From: Microcoleus vaginatus HSN003
Lineage (GTDB): Bacteria > Cyanobacteriota > Cyanobacteriia > Cyanobacteriales > Microcoleaceae
DNA: 64,000 bases
Direction of reading: 5' to 3'
NCBI RefSeq assembly: GCF_022701255.1
Contig: NZ_CP031705.1
Coordinates: 4,898,001-4,962,000, forward strand
Each line of letters starts with the position of its first letter. The first letter of the stretch is position 1. A program made the position numbers and the translations under genes. The notes under the pieces were generated by a model. That model did not search any database and was not told the origin of the DNA. It was given only the letters and a program-made list of their open reading frames with translations. This document shows, piece by piece, positions 46,617 to 56,082 of this stretch.

Positions 46617-47768
46617 TAGCATTTCTCAGAAAGATGAGGTATGATATAACTGACTTGAACGGAGTGAAAAATATAGAAACCTAAAATGTTATGCAGCTCT
46701 AATTAAATGGAACGCTCTTGGAGCAGTAGTCCCTCACCCCATAGCAGTCACTCGAATGACAACTATCAATAATTTTAGCAAGTATCACACATTAGTAAAA
46801 ATGAAAACTTATTCGATTGATTTTAGACAAAAAATTATGGACGTGTACCATAATGAACCGCTGTCACAAAGAGCAATAGCCAACCGTTTTTGTGTAGCCC
46901 TAAGTTTTGTCCAAAAAATAATTAAACAGTATCGTGAGACCCAAAATATTGCTCCTCGAACTGAGCGATGCGGAGTCAAATTAAAACTGAATGCAGAGCA
47001 ACTGCTGATCAAGCGCGAAATTGATTGAAGAAAATAATGATGCGACTCTCGAAGAACTCCGTTATTTACTCTACCAAAAAATTGGTTTTACCATCAGCGT
47101 AGCAACGATGGGAAGAATGGCAAAACTCTTAAACATGACCTTAAAAAAAACTCTTTTCCCGTCAGACAAAGGCAGTGAAAGAGTTCAGAACCTGCGATAT
47201 TAGTTCTGGCAAAAAATTCGACAAATTTGTTTGAAAGACTTAATATTCATTGATGAATGTGGAGTAAACTTGGCAATGGTTAGGTTATTATATGCAAGGG
47301 AGGCTAAAAGGTTCAAGAGCCCAGGGGTCAAAACCGAATAAACGGGGCAGAAATGTCTCAATAATTGGAGCTATATCGGTCAACGAAATCCTAACATCCA
47401 TCAATTTAACAGGTACAACTGATACAATTACATTTGAGGCTTTTATTATCCGAAAGCTAGTACCAAAACTCTGGAAAGCGGTTTGTGTAGTGATGGATAA
47501 TTGTACTATTCATACCGGAGAAGAAATAGAAAAAGCCATCAAAAAGAAAGGGGCAAAATTAATATACTTGTCGCCCTATTCGCCCGACTTCTCACCAATT
47601 GAACATTTATGGTCAAAACTCAAAAACATTCTCCGTTCTATCAAGACGACTAATTATCGAGAATTAGCAAAAGCGATAGAGTTTGCGTTCAATCAAGTTA
47701 CATTATCCGATCTTGGGAATTGGTTTACTCACTGCTGTTATTGTACCTCATCTTTCTGAGAAACGCTA
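46617..47768. mobile_element. IS630-family element B (decayed gene, good ends)
   Basis: The inverted ends of about 25-27 bases (46615-46641 and 47744-47770) differ at one position and end in TA on both sides. It sits only 96 bases after element A. Confidence 0.85.
46801..47759 (+). pseudogene. degenerate IS630 transposase
   Basis: The helix-turn-helix part ('MKTYSIDFRQKIMDVYHNEPLSQRAIANRF') shifts frame near 47010-47025. The next part ('MIEENNDATLEELRYLLYQKIGF') meets an in-frame TAG at 47201-47203 (Gln codon expected) before 'FWQKIRQICLKDLIFIDECGVN'. Another shift near 47285 leads to 'VVMDNCTIHTG' and 'LSPYSPDFSPIEHLWSKLKN'. Two frameshifts and one nonsense mutation make it inactive in cis, but the intact ends may still be mobilised in trans. 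Confidence 0.88.
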
Positions 47769-47770
47769 TA

Positions 47771-48192
47771 AGTATTTTTACTAACTACTGTCTCTCCTTA
47801 GTCACTTCTATCGGCACGGGGTACTGTACGCGGCCCGTTGCGGCTGCTGAATGTGGGTTTCAACTATGCTCGTTGGTTAGTTGATACGTCCAGGACTCAT
47901 AAGTGTAATTTGATAGTGGTGGAATTGGGCGATCGCGATCGTTAAATATAACAAGCAGCACACCGCTATCGAGCGCCAAAAATAAACTTTTGTAAAGGTT
48001 CGAGAAAATCCCGGAACTTACTTTGGGACAGACGTAATCAGTGAAATCACCGGTCAGATAAATACTTTCGATAACAAGTATGAATTGATAAACTCTTTTC
48101 ACAGGTTGTGAGAGGCAGGCAAAAGTTTGGCGATCGGGATCTTCAGGATGCGTCTTTCGATCGAATCTACTTTTTCAAAAGGAAAAACTGAA
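47771..48192. other. gene-poor stretch between IS630-B and the lysozyme gene
   Basis: About 420 bases. An 80-codon minus-strand frame (47860-48102) has no family resemblance and I do not call it. The stretch may hold the remains of whatever the two IS630 elements entered and the promoter of the lysozyme gene. Confidence 0.45.
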
Positions 48193-49092
48193 ATGCCAAG
48201 ATCGCTTGAAATCTTTAGCGATGGTCGCGTGTACGAAATAAAAGACGACCTAGCCGTTAAAGTCACGGAGACAAATGGGCAAGTAAAAGCATTAATCGAT
48301 GCTTTAAAGTTCAGCGTAGCTAAAACATACAACATTAATCCTCCCGACGAACAACCGCCTGATGTGGCAGAATCCAGAGGTTCAAAGCATATCAATGGAG
48401 AAGGCTTTAAACTTCTCACTACGTTTGAAGGATGTGAGCTCACTGCTTATGATGACGGCGGTGGAGTTTGGACTATTGGTTACGGGCACACTGGCAACGA
48501 TGTTTTTCCAGGACTGACCATTAGCCAAACGCAAGCAGAAGAATTGCTGCGCCTAGATTTAGAAAAATTTGAATCCTTTGTTGAGGATGCGGTTGAAGTT
48601 CAGATCAATGATAATCAGTTTTCTGCACTGGTTTGCTTTTGCTTCAACGTGGGTCCAGGAGGTTTTGGAAGTTCAACTCTTCTCAGGCTTTTGAACCAGG
48701 GAAATTATCAAGGAGCTGCTAATCAGTTTCCTGTGTGGAATAAAGTCAATGGTGAACCCTGGCTAGGGCTGACACGCCGACGATTGGCTGAACGATCGCT
48801 GTTTTTGGGAAAACCCTGGCAGTCATTCTTAACCTATGAAGGAACAGGCGAAGAAGTAACAGGGCAAACAATCGCAGAAGCACCTCGCACCTTGAAACTC
48901 ACCGAACCCATGATGCAAGGTGAGGATGTTCGTCGAGTACAAAAAGCTTTGAAAGCAGCAGGAATCAATATAGAACCTGATGGAGTATTTGGTAATGATA
49001 CTGACAAGGCAGTGAGGCAGTTTCAGAAGCAAAAAATGCTAACTGCGGATGGTGTTGTAGGTTCTGAAACTCGGAAAAAACTGGGAATATAA
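48193..49092 (+). CDS. phage-type lysozyme (GH24) with peptidoglycan-binding domain
   Basis: 299 residues from ATG 48193 ('MPRSLEIFSDGRVYEI'); an upstream TTG at 48127 is possible. Residues ~80-225 are a T4-type lysozyme: 'LLTTFEGCELTAYDDGGGVWTIGYGHTG' gives the E-x8-D-x5-T triad, and 'FSALVCFCFNVGPGGFGSSTLLRLLNQG' is the family core. The C-terminus is a peptidoglycan-binding repeat ('MQGEDVRRVQKALKAAGINIEPDGVFGNDTDKAVRQFQKQ'). No signal peptide. It cuts the glycan backbone of peptidoglycan. It heads a co-directional run with a VanY-like peptidase and a caspase. Confidence 0.9.
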   Translation: MPRSLEIFSDGRVYEIKDDLAVKVTETNGQVKALIDALKFSVAKTYNINPPDEQPPDVAESRGSKHINGEGFKLLTTFEGCELTAYDDGGGVWTIGYGHTGNDVFPGLTISQTQAEELLRLDLEKFESFVEDAVEVQINDNQFSALVCFCFNVGPGGFGSSTLLRLLNQGNYQGAANQFPVWNKVNGEPWLGLTRRRLAERSLFLGKPWQSFLTYEGTGEEVTGQTIAEAPRTLKLTEPMMQGEDVRRVQKALKAAGINIEPDGVFGNDTDKAVRQFQKQKMLTADGVVGSETRKKLGI

Positions 49093-49233
49093 AATCGATT
49101 TTGTAAGAAAGGGGAATGACGCAATCCAACAATTTTTACACGATTCCTGGAACCCAGGTTTAAGAATAACACGCTACAGGTAGAGTTGTGCGTCTAGAAA
49201 TGACCAAATTCCAACTAATTTGAGAAAAAAACT

Positions 49234-50136
49234 ATGACTGACTCAAGCAATATTCTATTTAATCAACCTGTAATTGTCGAAGCCTGTGAAGAATTTGTCG
49301 AACGGGATCGGTTGGGAATTAGAGGCAGTTTTCCCGGATTACTCCAAGATGCACCCATGTCTTCGACTGCGGTGGTAAATGGCTTATCTCAGCAGTTAAT
49401 TTATCAACTGCAACTGATGATGCCAGATGCCTTTGTCAGTTTTGATGACCTCAATGTAGACTTGCTGGATGCAGCCTTTCCCTATGTACAAAGCCCGGCA
49501 AAACACGCACTTCAGAGAGCGATTCAAGATCGAGGCCAAACGATGCAGGTAAACTCTGCCTACCGCACGATCGCTCAGCAAATGTTGCTGTATAACGATC
49601 GCTTCAACAATCCTAATCCTGTAGCTCCACCGGGAGCCAGCAACCACCAAACTGGGTTAGCGATCGACATTGAAGATGCACCAGGCTGGGAAGTTTATTT
49701 GATGCGGTATGGCTGGAATCCATTACCAGGCGATCCACCTCACTTCGATTACCAAGGCGATAGTACGATCGACCTTCGCAGTCAATCAATACTTGCATTT
49801 CAGCAACTTTGGAATCTGAATTATCCTAATCAAAAGATTAGCGAAGATGGCGGCTTTGGCCCTCAAACCGAGAATGCACTTAATCGATCTCCTGCTCCAG
49901 GGTTTCCTAAAGCGCCGTGGAATGACAAACCCCGAACGTTGCGCTTGGCGATCCCCCGAATGGAAGGCTCGGATGTACTCAAGCTTCAGGAAATTTTGAA
50001 GAAAGCTGGCATTGTAGTTGGGGCTGATGGTGAATTTGGGCCAGCAACAGATAAAGCCGTCAAGGAATTTCAGCAGAAGAAGGGTTTGAAGCCAGACGGC
50101 ATTGTCGCTGTAAAAACCCGCGAACAAATGGCTTGA
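49234..50136 (+). CDS. VanY/M15-like D,D-carboxypeptidase with peptidoglycan-binding domain
   Basis: 300 residues. The middle part 'VNSAYRTIAQQMLLYNDRF', 'GASNHQTGLAIDIED' (SxHxxGxAxD zinc motif) and 'PPHFDYQG' (third His) form an M15 metallopeptidase site. The C-terminal peptidoglycan-binding repeat ('MEGSDVLKLQEILKKAGIVVGADGEFGPATDKAVKEFQQKKGL') resembles that of the preceding lysozyme, and a weaker repeat lies at about 185-215. No signal peptide is visible. Together with the lysozyme it can open both sugar and peptide parts of the wall. Confidence 0.88.
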   Translation: MTDSSNILFNQPVIVEACEEFVERDRLGIRGSFPGLLQDAPMSSTAVVNGLSQQLIYQLQLMMPDAFVSFDDLNVDLLDAAFPYVQSPAKHALQRAIQDRGQTMQVNSAYRTIAQQMLLYNDRFNNPNPVAPPGASNHQTGLAIDIEDAPGWEVYLMRYGWNPLPGDPPHFDYQGDSTIDLRSQSILAFQQLWNLNYPNQKISEDGGFGPQTENALNRSPAPGFPKAPWNDKPRTLRLAIPRMEGSDVLKLQEILKKAGIVVGADGEFGPATDKAVKEFQQKKGLKPDGIVAVKTREQMA

Positions 50137-50287
50137 GGTGTTCGCGATCGAGTTAACAAAATCTGGAACTGAAAGATACGTTGCTGAATATGCAGAGTTT
50201 TCTGAAGAGCTATAACTTACGGCTCCAGAACTCTGCAGATCTGCAACTCACTGAATTAGACAAAGATACTGGAGCAATGAATTAAAA

Positions 50288-52447
50288 ATGGCTGACAAAC
50301 CCGAGCAAACACTAAATATTTACGCACTATTAATCGGTATTGACTGCTATATGCCGAATGTCTTGCCTGATGGTAGTCGTTACAAAAATCTTGGAGGGTG
50401 TGTACGAGATGTTAATCATGTAGAAGCTTTCTTAGTTGATGAGCGGAAAGTTCCCAAAGCACAAATTTTGAAACTGACAGCTTCGGTTAACCCAAATGAA
50501 CCTACGAAGCCTCTTGAATCACCGGAAAAACTACCAACTCGTCAGAATATGATCGATTCCTTTAGGAAACTGGGGGAAATGGCTACGGAAAAGGCGCAGG
50601 TATATATTCATTACTCTGGACATGGTGGACGGGCAAAGACTGTTTTCCCATCTATTAAAGGTGAGGATGAAATTGATGAGGGATTAGTCCCTACAGATAT
50701 TGGCACTTTAGAAGGACAGTATCTCCGCGATCTCGATCTAGCAACACTGTTGAAGGAATTGGTAAATAAACAACTAACCGTTACGGTGGTGTTGGATTGT
50801 TGTAACTCGGGAGGTGCTACGCGAGGGGATGTAGAAATTCGAGGGGGAGAAGGAATTGATGAAAAACCTCTCCAACCAGGTCAAGAACTGGTGGCACCTC
50901 TAGAAACTCTAGCAGCAACTTGGCGATCGCTCACTGAACAAACCGCTCGCGGACTAAAAGCTTCTGGATTGCGTGTCGCCAGAGATTATGTGCTTCTAGC
51001 AGCCTGTCGTTTGAATGAGTATGCTTACGAGTATGCCTTTAATCGTGAAACCAAGGAGCGAAATGGAGCGCTTACCTATTGGTTGTTGGATACTCTAAGA
51101 CAGCAAAACCCCGGACAAACTTATCAGGATTTATTCGATCGCATCAATGCTAAAATTCACAGTCAATTTCCTCAACAAACCCCAATCTTGATGGGCGAGG
51201 AAAACCGAATTATTTTTGGCAATGAGCTAGCTGAGCGAGTGTATGCAGTACCTGTCTTAAAGGTTGAGAAAAACGCTGAAACAGGTGAAATGCAGGCTGT
51301 GTTAGGGGTTGGGCAGGCAAATGGTATGAGTAAGGGAGCAGAGTTTGCCATCTATCCTCGTACAACAAGGGATTTGACTAAAAAAGAGAATCGAGTTGCG
51401 ATCGCCAGAATTATTCAACGAGGGGCAACAGACTCGTTGTGCAAGCTTGAACCCATTAATGGAGAAAAATTAAACGTTGAAGACGGAGATCGGGCTGTGT
51501 TGGTATCTCCGTCCGTCAATCTTGTGCGAAAAGTTTATCTCATTGCTCAAGAGGCAGCTTCCGCAGAAGATTTAGCTAAGCCCTCATTACCCCCTAACAA
51601 GCTTTTACCCGAAATTTTTAAACAGCAGGAGAAAAGCCTAGAGGCTATCAAAAATGCTCTACCTGGAAATGGTTGGGTGGAATTGGCAGAAGAGGTCGTA
51701 GCTGCTGATGACGATGAGGGAGTTGCCTATCAACTTCTTCTCAATAACAAGGAAGAGTATGAGATATGCGATCGCACGGGACATCCATTTGCAGGAATTC
51801 CTCCCATAAAGACAAGTGACCCTGATGCGGCTCCGAGAGTGGTGAAACGTCTTGTACACCTAGCGAAATATCATGCTACAGCAGAGCTAGACAATACGGA
51901 CAAAGATTCACCTTTAGCAGGCAAATTAATCGTTGAGTGGCTTGGGACATCAGACATCTATCAGTTAGGAGATAAAACTCCACCCCCATCACAGTTGAAA
52001 CCATTCGCCGATACCAGAAAACCAAGTGTAAAACTCGGCGATTACGTATTTCTGTCAATTCAGAATGACTCTTTCCAAGCTCTTAACGTTGCTGTTCTAG
52101 ATCTAGCATCTGACTGGTCAATTGAACAGATTTCCCCAGGTAAAGGAGAAAATTTCATTACTATTGAGGCGGGTAAGAAGGAATCGATTGGGATACCGGC
52201 AACATCCGAAGGAGAAGACGTGGTTAAAATCCTTGCTACAGTTGGTCCCATCAATTTCCGCTGGTTAGAGCTTCCATCTCTTGACGAGGATATTCAATCT
52301 AAGGGGTTGTCTCGATTGGGCAATCCTCTAGAAGCTCTGCTGGTGGCGATCGATAAAGAGCAACCTCCAACTAGAAAGTTGTCTGTTGCCCGCTCTCCAA
52401 GCCGTGAGTGGACAACAAAGCAAATAAGCCTGACCATCACCAAATAA
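50288..52447 (+). CDS. caspase-family (metacaspase, C14) protease
   Basis: 719 residues. The p20-like domain (about 8-310) has 'IYALLIGIDCYMP', catalytic His112 in 'VYIHYSGHGGR' and Cys172 in 'VVLDCCNSGG', so the dyad is intact. 'GALTYWLLDTLRQQNPGQTYQDLFDRI' is typical of prokaryotic caspases. The rest (about 330-719) is beta-rich and of no family I recognise; it may sense a ligand or bind partners. Metacaspase-like enzymes usually cut after Arg/Lys and are implicated in programmed cell death. An IS630 element now follows it. Confidence 0.9.
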   Translation: MADKPEQTLNIYALLIGIDCYMPNVLPDGSRYKNLGGCVRDVNHVEAFLVDERKVPKAQILKLTASVNPNEPTKPLESPEKLPTRQNMIDSFRKLGEMATEKAQVYIHYSGHGGRAKTVFPSIKGEDEIDEGLVPTDIGTLEGQYLRDLDLATLLKELVNKQLTVTVVLDCCNSGGATRGDVEIRGGEGIDEKPLQPGQELVAPLETLAATWRSLTEQTARGLKASGLRVARDYVLLAACRLNEYAYEYAFNRETKERNGALTYWLLDTLRQQNPGQTYQDLFDRINAKIHSQFPQQTPILMGEENRIIFGNELAERVYAVPVLKVEKNAETGEMQAVLGVGQANGMSKGAEFAIYPRTTRDLTKKENRVAIARIIQRGATDSLCKLEPINGEKLNVEDGDRAVLVSPSVNLVRKVYLIAQEAASAEDLAKPSLPPNKLLPEIFKQQEKSLEAIKNALPGNGWVELAEEVVAADDDEGVAYQLLLNNKEEYEICDRTGHPFAGIPPIKTSDPDAAPRVVKRLVHLAKYHATAELDNTDKDSPLAGKLIVEWLGTSDIYQLGDKTPPPSQLKPFADTRKPSVKLGDYVFLSIQNDSFQALNVAVLDLASDWSIEQISPGKGENFITIEAGKKESIGIPATSEGEDVVKILATVGPINFRWLELPSLDEDIQSKGLSRLGNPLEALLVAIDKEQPPTRKLSVARSPSREWTTKQISLTITK

Positions 52448-52591
52448 TCAAAGGGTATCTCAACCTTGTTAGTTATTCCAGCAAGGATGATAGGCTAATC
52501 CGATTTTTTATTATTCTTGCTGGATGCCTTTCTATCAAAAGTATGGAGACATAAAAATTGAAAAAATTACTACTAATGGGTCAGCACACTA

Positions 52592-53783
52592 AGCTGCTAC
52601 GCAGCTAAACCGGATAAAATAGCATTGCCTTTATTTTTGATTTTTCGCTCCCATTTGATAACCATTTCTCCTTCATTTAATAATCTATGTAGTAATTCTG
52701 ACAATTCTTCTACTGACTTAAACAGTCGATGTGCTATATATTCTTTCGCTGAATGCCAGACCAATTCAATCAAATTATAATCGGGGCTGTAAGGTGGCAA
52801 AAATTCTACAATAATATGAGGCATTTCGGCTGATATTTGGCTCAGAATATCTTTCTTTTTATGAAAACTAGCATTGTCTAAAATAATTACAATCTTTATT
52901 CCTGATTCGGCAAAACTTTCAGCTTGATTACCCAGTTCTCTCCATTCTTGGACAATCGAATCATTTAAGGCATTAATTTGCTCATAAAACGTATTCGAGT
53001 CTCCTTTTTTTATGACAACAAAATTTAACCTTTTTTTGTCATAATATCTCAATCCACCCATGATATTTACTCTGCCTCTTCTCCTTTGACCTGTGATTTT
53101 TTTTCGACTACCTTTTTTACCCCAAGTTTTTCTTCTTATCACTCGCAAGCTAAATCCACTTTCGTCCCAAAACCATACCTGTAAAAGCTCTGGGGTTTGT
53201 TTTGTTATTTTTAAATACTCGGATAGCTTCTGTTTAAATACTTCTCTTTCAACGGGATTTTGTTTGTCCTCTAAACTATATTTAGCCCAAATGTAAACGT
53301 ATTTTTTTTTATGTAATATCCTGGATATTTGGGAACCACTCAATTTAATTCCTGTGACTTTTTCTAAATATGTTGCTAGTCTGGCTGCCGTCCATCTCCC
53401 AAATTCATATCCATATTCTGCCGGAGCTTTATCGATTGTATCTATCAATATTTTTTCATACTCTGGAGTGACTTTGCGAAAATTACCTTGGCTTCTTTTA
53501 TCTAAAAAACTATCCAAATTATCTGGGTCGCCATGAACTGACCAATAAGCTACCGTTGTGTAAGCAATCTCCATGAATTCACTGATTTGTTGATAACTTT
53601 TTCCGTCATTTATTAGCAATAAGATTAGAACTTTTTCCCTCACATAATTATCCTCAGACTCTTTTAATAGTTTAATGAGTCTCTGTTTTTGATTTTGAGA
53701 TAGATGGTTTTTGGCTGGCATACATTATAACTAATTATCGCTTATTTTATATTTATATTATACAATCTAGCTGCGTATCAGCT
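52592..53783. mobile_element. IS630-family element C (intact)
   Basis: Inverted ends TAAGCTGCTACGCAGCTA (52590-52607) and its complement with one mismatch (53768-53785), each starting with the TA target. It holds one intact transposase on the minus strand, against the direction of the island genes. Confidence 0.88.
52597..53721 (-). CDS. IS630 family transposase (intact)
   Basis: 374 residues in one frame. N-terminal helix-turn-helix ('YQQISEFMEIAYTTVAYW', 'YGYEFGRWTAARLATYLEKVTGI'), then the DDE core: 'VWFWDESGFSLR', 'IVIILDNASFHKKKD', 'LPPYSPDYNLIELVWHSAKEYI'. All catalytic acids are present. Unrelated in sequence to the two IS630 genes at 45-47.8 kb. Confidence 0.93.
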   Translation of the reverse strand: MPAKNHLSQNQKQRLIKLLKESEDNYVREKVLILLLINDGKSYQQISEFMEIAYTTVAYWSVHGDPDNLDSFLDKRSQGNFRKVTPEYEKILIDTIDKAPAEYGYEFGRWTAARLATYLEKVTGIKLSGSQISRILHKKKYVYIWAKYSLEDKQNPVEREVFKQKLSEYLKITKQTPELLQVWFWDESGFSLRVIRRKTWGKKGSRKKITGQRRRGRVNIMGGLRYYDKKRLNFVVIKKGDSNTFYEQINALNDSIVQEWRELGNQAESFAESGIKIVIILDNASFHKKKDILSQISAEMPHIIVEFLPPYSPDYNLIELVWHSAKEYIAHRLFKSVEELSELLHRLLNEGEMVIKWERKIKNKGNAILSGLAA

Positions 53784-53863
53784 TATTACTTACGCCAGGC
53801 ATTGTTTGCTTTAGTGAAACAAGAAATTATGTAATTTAAATTACTACTCATGTATTCATTTTC

Positions 53864-55336
53864 ATGAAAATCTTAATTTTGGCATCCAATCCACGAAAAG
53901 ACCTTAACCTCGATCGCGAAATCCGTGACCTAAGAGGGGTGATTGAGAAATCGCGCCATCGAGAAGAGTTTGAGGTGGTTGATGAGTTGGCAGTACGGGT
54001 TGGAGATTTGCAAGAACTGCTGTTCAAGCATCAACCAGAGATTGTCCATTTCTGTGGGCATGGGGGTGGAGAGCCAGGTTTGGTGTTTGAAAGCGATGTG
54101 GGACGAGAGCATTTAGTAAGTACCGATGCGTTGTCCAATCTCTTCCGGTTGTTCTCCAGCAGTATTGAATGTGTGTTGCTGAATGCTTGTTACTCAGAAG
54201 AGCAAGCAGTTGCCATTGTCGATCGCATCAACTATGTGATTGGTATGAATCAGGAAATTCGCGATGATGCCGCAATCGCCTTCTCTAAAGGATTCTACCG
54301 TGCCTTGGGATATGCCTGTTCCATCGAACAGTCCTATGAGTTTGGCTGTAATGCTATTCAGTTAGAAATTTCAGGGAGTTCCGTAGTGCGATCGGCAGTG
54401 TCTGAAACAGAACGCAAGCTTGGGGTGGCTGATGCAGTTGCGAAAATAGCCATTCCAGAACATCAAAAGCCGATTCTCAAAAAGAAGCCAACGCTAACGC
54501 CGAATTTAAGGGCTAGTAACACCAGCCCTAATCAAACACTCTCCCAAGAAAAGCGAATCGAGATTCAACTGGATATCGACAAATCTCTAAAAGCTGACTC
54601 CAAGATCGAGATTCAGCTTCAAAAAGAAACCTCCTCTAAAAAAGAGGTTGCTAGTAGATTTCAAGGATTTTTAGTCCCAAACGGTTCTTGGATTAAATGG
54701 CTGACTGCTGTGTTGTGCATTCTGGGAATAACTGGAGTAGTTGTTAAGCCTATAAGTAAATTAATTAATACTAATTTCAAGCCGCTGCTACAAATCCCTC
54801 TTGAATCTGATGCAGAAATTAATTACCAATCGCTGCAAAGAACTCTGAGCGCTAAGGATTGGAAGAGTGCCGATAGTCAAACAATGAGTAGCCTGTTAGA
54901 AATCGCTAAGAAAAAGAGACCCGCCCGTAGTTCAAAGCAAACTTGGCTCGATCCCAAGGATATTAGAGAATTGCCTTGCAATGACCTTAGAACTATTAAC
55001 CAACTTTGGTCGGTGGCTAGTAAAAACCGTTGGGGATTTATGACTCAATCGATAATTTGGCAGCGTGTAGGGGGAACCACAAAAACAGCACCTGATAATT
55101 CTGGTGTTCGGAAAAACTTTAGTATTGCAGTAGGCTGGCACAGAGCTGATATAGGTCAATTTGACTTGGAGACACTTTATGAAAAGCTAAATAACAATCC
55201 ACTTGAACAACATCCAGAAGGCTATCTTCCGTCTGCTATTGGGCGGTATGAAAAACGGCAAATTTGGGTTGGCGAATTGAATGAGTTTGCTGCTCTCACC
55301 TGGAGGTTGAAGCAGTGCAAAATTTTCCAACAGTAG
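53864..55336 (+). CDS. CHAT-type caspase-like protein fused through a membrane helix to a GUN4 domain
   Basis: 490 residues. Residues 1-170 are a CHAT-like peptidase domain with His66 ('IVHFCGHGGGEPG') and Cys109 ('CVLLNACYSEEQA'). A polar linker (200-265) is followed by one hydrophobic helix ('WLTAVLCILGITGVVV', about 279-295). Residues 318-485 match GUN4: 'INYQSLQRTLSAKDWKSADSQTM', 'LPCNDLRTINQLWSVASKNRWGFMTQSIIWQ', 'GYLPSA'. GUN4 proteins bind porphyrins and regulate Mg-chelatase. The fusion suggests a protease gated by a tetrapyrrole, which is inference. It is separated from the caspase gene by an IS630 and followed 56 bases later by a second CHAT gene. Confidence 0.88.
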   Translation: MKILILASNPRKDLNLDREIRDLRGVIEKSRHREEFEVVDELAVRVGDLQELLFKHQPEIVHFCGHGGGEPGLVFESDVGREHLVSTDALSNLFRLFSSSIECVLLNACYSEEQAVAIVDRINYVIGMNQEIRDDAAIAFSKGFYRALGYACSIEQSYEFGCNAIQLEISGSSVVRSAVSETERKLGVADAVAKIAIPEHQKPILKKKPTLTPNLRASNTSPNQTLSQEKRIEIQLDIDKSLKADSKIEIQLQKETSSKKEVASRFQGFLVPNGSWIKWLTAVLCILGITGVVVKPISKLINTNFKPLLQIPLESDAEINYQSLQRTLSAKDWKSADSQTMSSLLEIAKKKRPARSSKQTWLDPKDIRELPCNDLRTINQLWSVASKNRWGFMTQSIIWQRVGGTTKTAPDNSGVRKNFSIAVGWHRADIGQFDLETLYEKLNNNPLEQHPEGYLPSAIGRYEKRQIWVGELNEFAALTWRLKQCKIFQQ

Positions 55337-55392
55337 CCGGAGTAAGCTGATGATTAAAGCTCTCTTTTTATCGTGCAGAAGGAACAGTAGAA

Positions 55393-56043
55393 ATGAATGA
55401 TCTGGAAGTAAAGAAAATTCTGATCTTAGCAGCCAATCCTCAAGGAACCTCACACTTACGCCTCGACAAGGAAGTGCGGGACATAGAAGAGGGGTTGGGG
55501 CGATCGCACCTTGGCGATCGGTTTCAAATAGAGCAGCGATGGGCAGCCCGTCCGCGAGATGTACAGCGATCGCTACTGGATGTAGAGCCGCAAATTGTAC
55601 ATTTTTGCGGACACGGGCAAGGGCAATTAGGATTGGTACTGGAAGATGAGACAGGGCGGGTCAAGTTAGTCAGTACAGAAGCGCTGTCAAAGCTATTCGA
55701 GTTGTTTGCCGAGCAAGTCGAATGTGTCCTCCTAAATGCCTGTTATGCTGAGGTGCAGGCAGATGCGATAGTTCAGCACATTAACTACGTGATTGGGATG
55801 CGTCAAGAGATTCTGGATGATTTGGCGATCGCTTTTTCCGTTGGTTTTTACAAGGGATTAGCAGAAGGTCAATTAATTGACATAGCATTTGAGTCTGGAT
55901 GTCGTGCCATCCAGTTTGAGGGCGATCGCAATGCAAATACTACTCGGAAACTGGGTTCGGTAGACTGGACTAAGAAGGCTGATGATTCATTTTTTCCGGA
56001 CTACCCGCTCCCGGTGTTGAAGAAAAAAGCGAATTCCATATAA
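55393..56043 (+). CDS. stand-alone CHAT-type caspase-like protein
   Basis: 216 residues, essentially only the CHAT-like domain: 'KKILILAANPQGTSHLRLDKEVRDIEEGL', His74 in 'IVHFCGHGQGQLG', Cys117 in 'CVLLNACYAEVQA', 'INYVIGMRQEILDDLAIAFSVGFYKGL'. The dyad is intact. A close paralogue of its two neighbours, so the trio arose by tandem duplication. Start 'MNDLEVKK' is the first ATG. Likely co-transcribed (39-base gap to the next gene). Confidence 0.88.
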   Translation: MNDLEVKKILILAANPQGTSHLRLDKEVRDIEEGLGRSHLGDRFQIEQRWAARPRDVQRSLLDVEPQIVHFCGHGQGQLGLVLEDETGRVKLVSTEALSKLFELFAEQVECVLLNACYAEVQADAIVQHINYVIGMRQEILDDLAIAFSVGFYKGLAEGQLIDIAFESGCRAIQFEGDRNANTTRKLGSVDWTKKADDSFFPDYPLPVLKKKANSI

Positions 56044-56082
56044 TGCTAAAAAGGCAGTCAGCAATGTCTGTGATTCAATTCT

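Noticed and set aside
45364..47768. The two IS630 elements taken as one composite transposon
   Set aside because: Their transposases and ends are unrelated, and only 96 bases without a passenger gene separate them.
47860..48102. 80-codon minus-strand frame next to the lysozyme gene
   Set aside because: No motif and no good start context; probably chance in IS-flanked debris.
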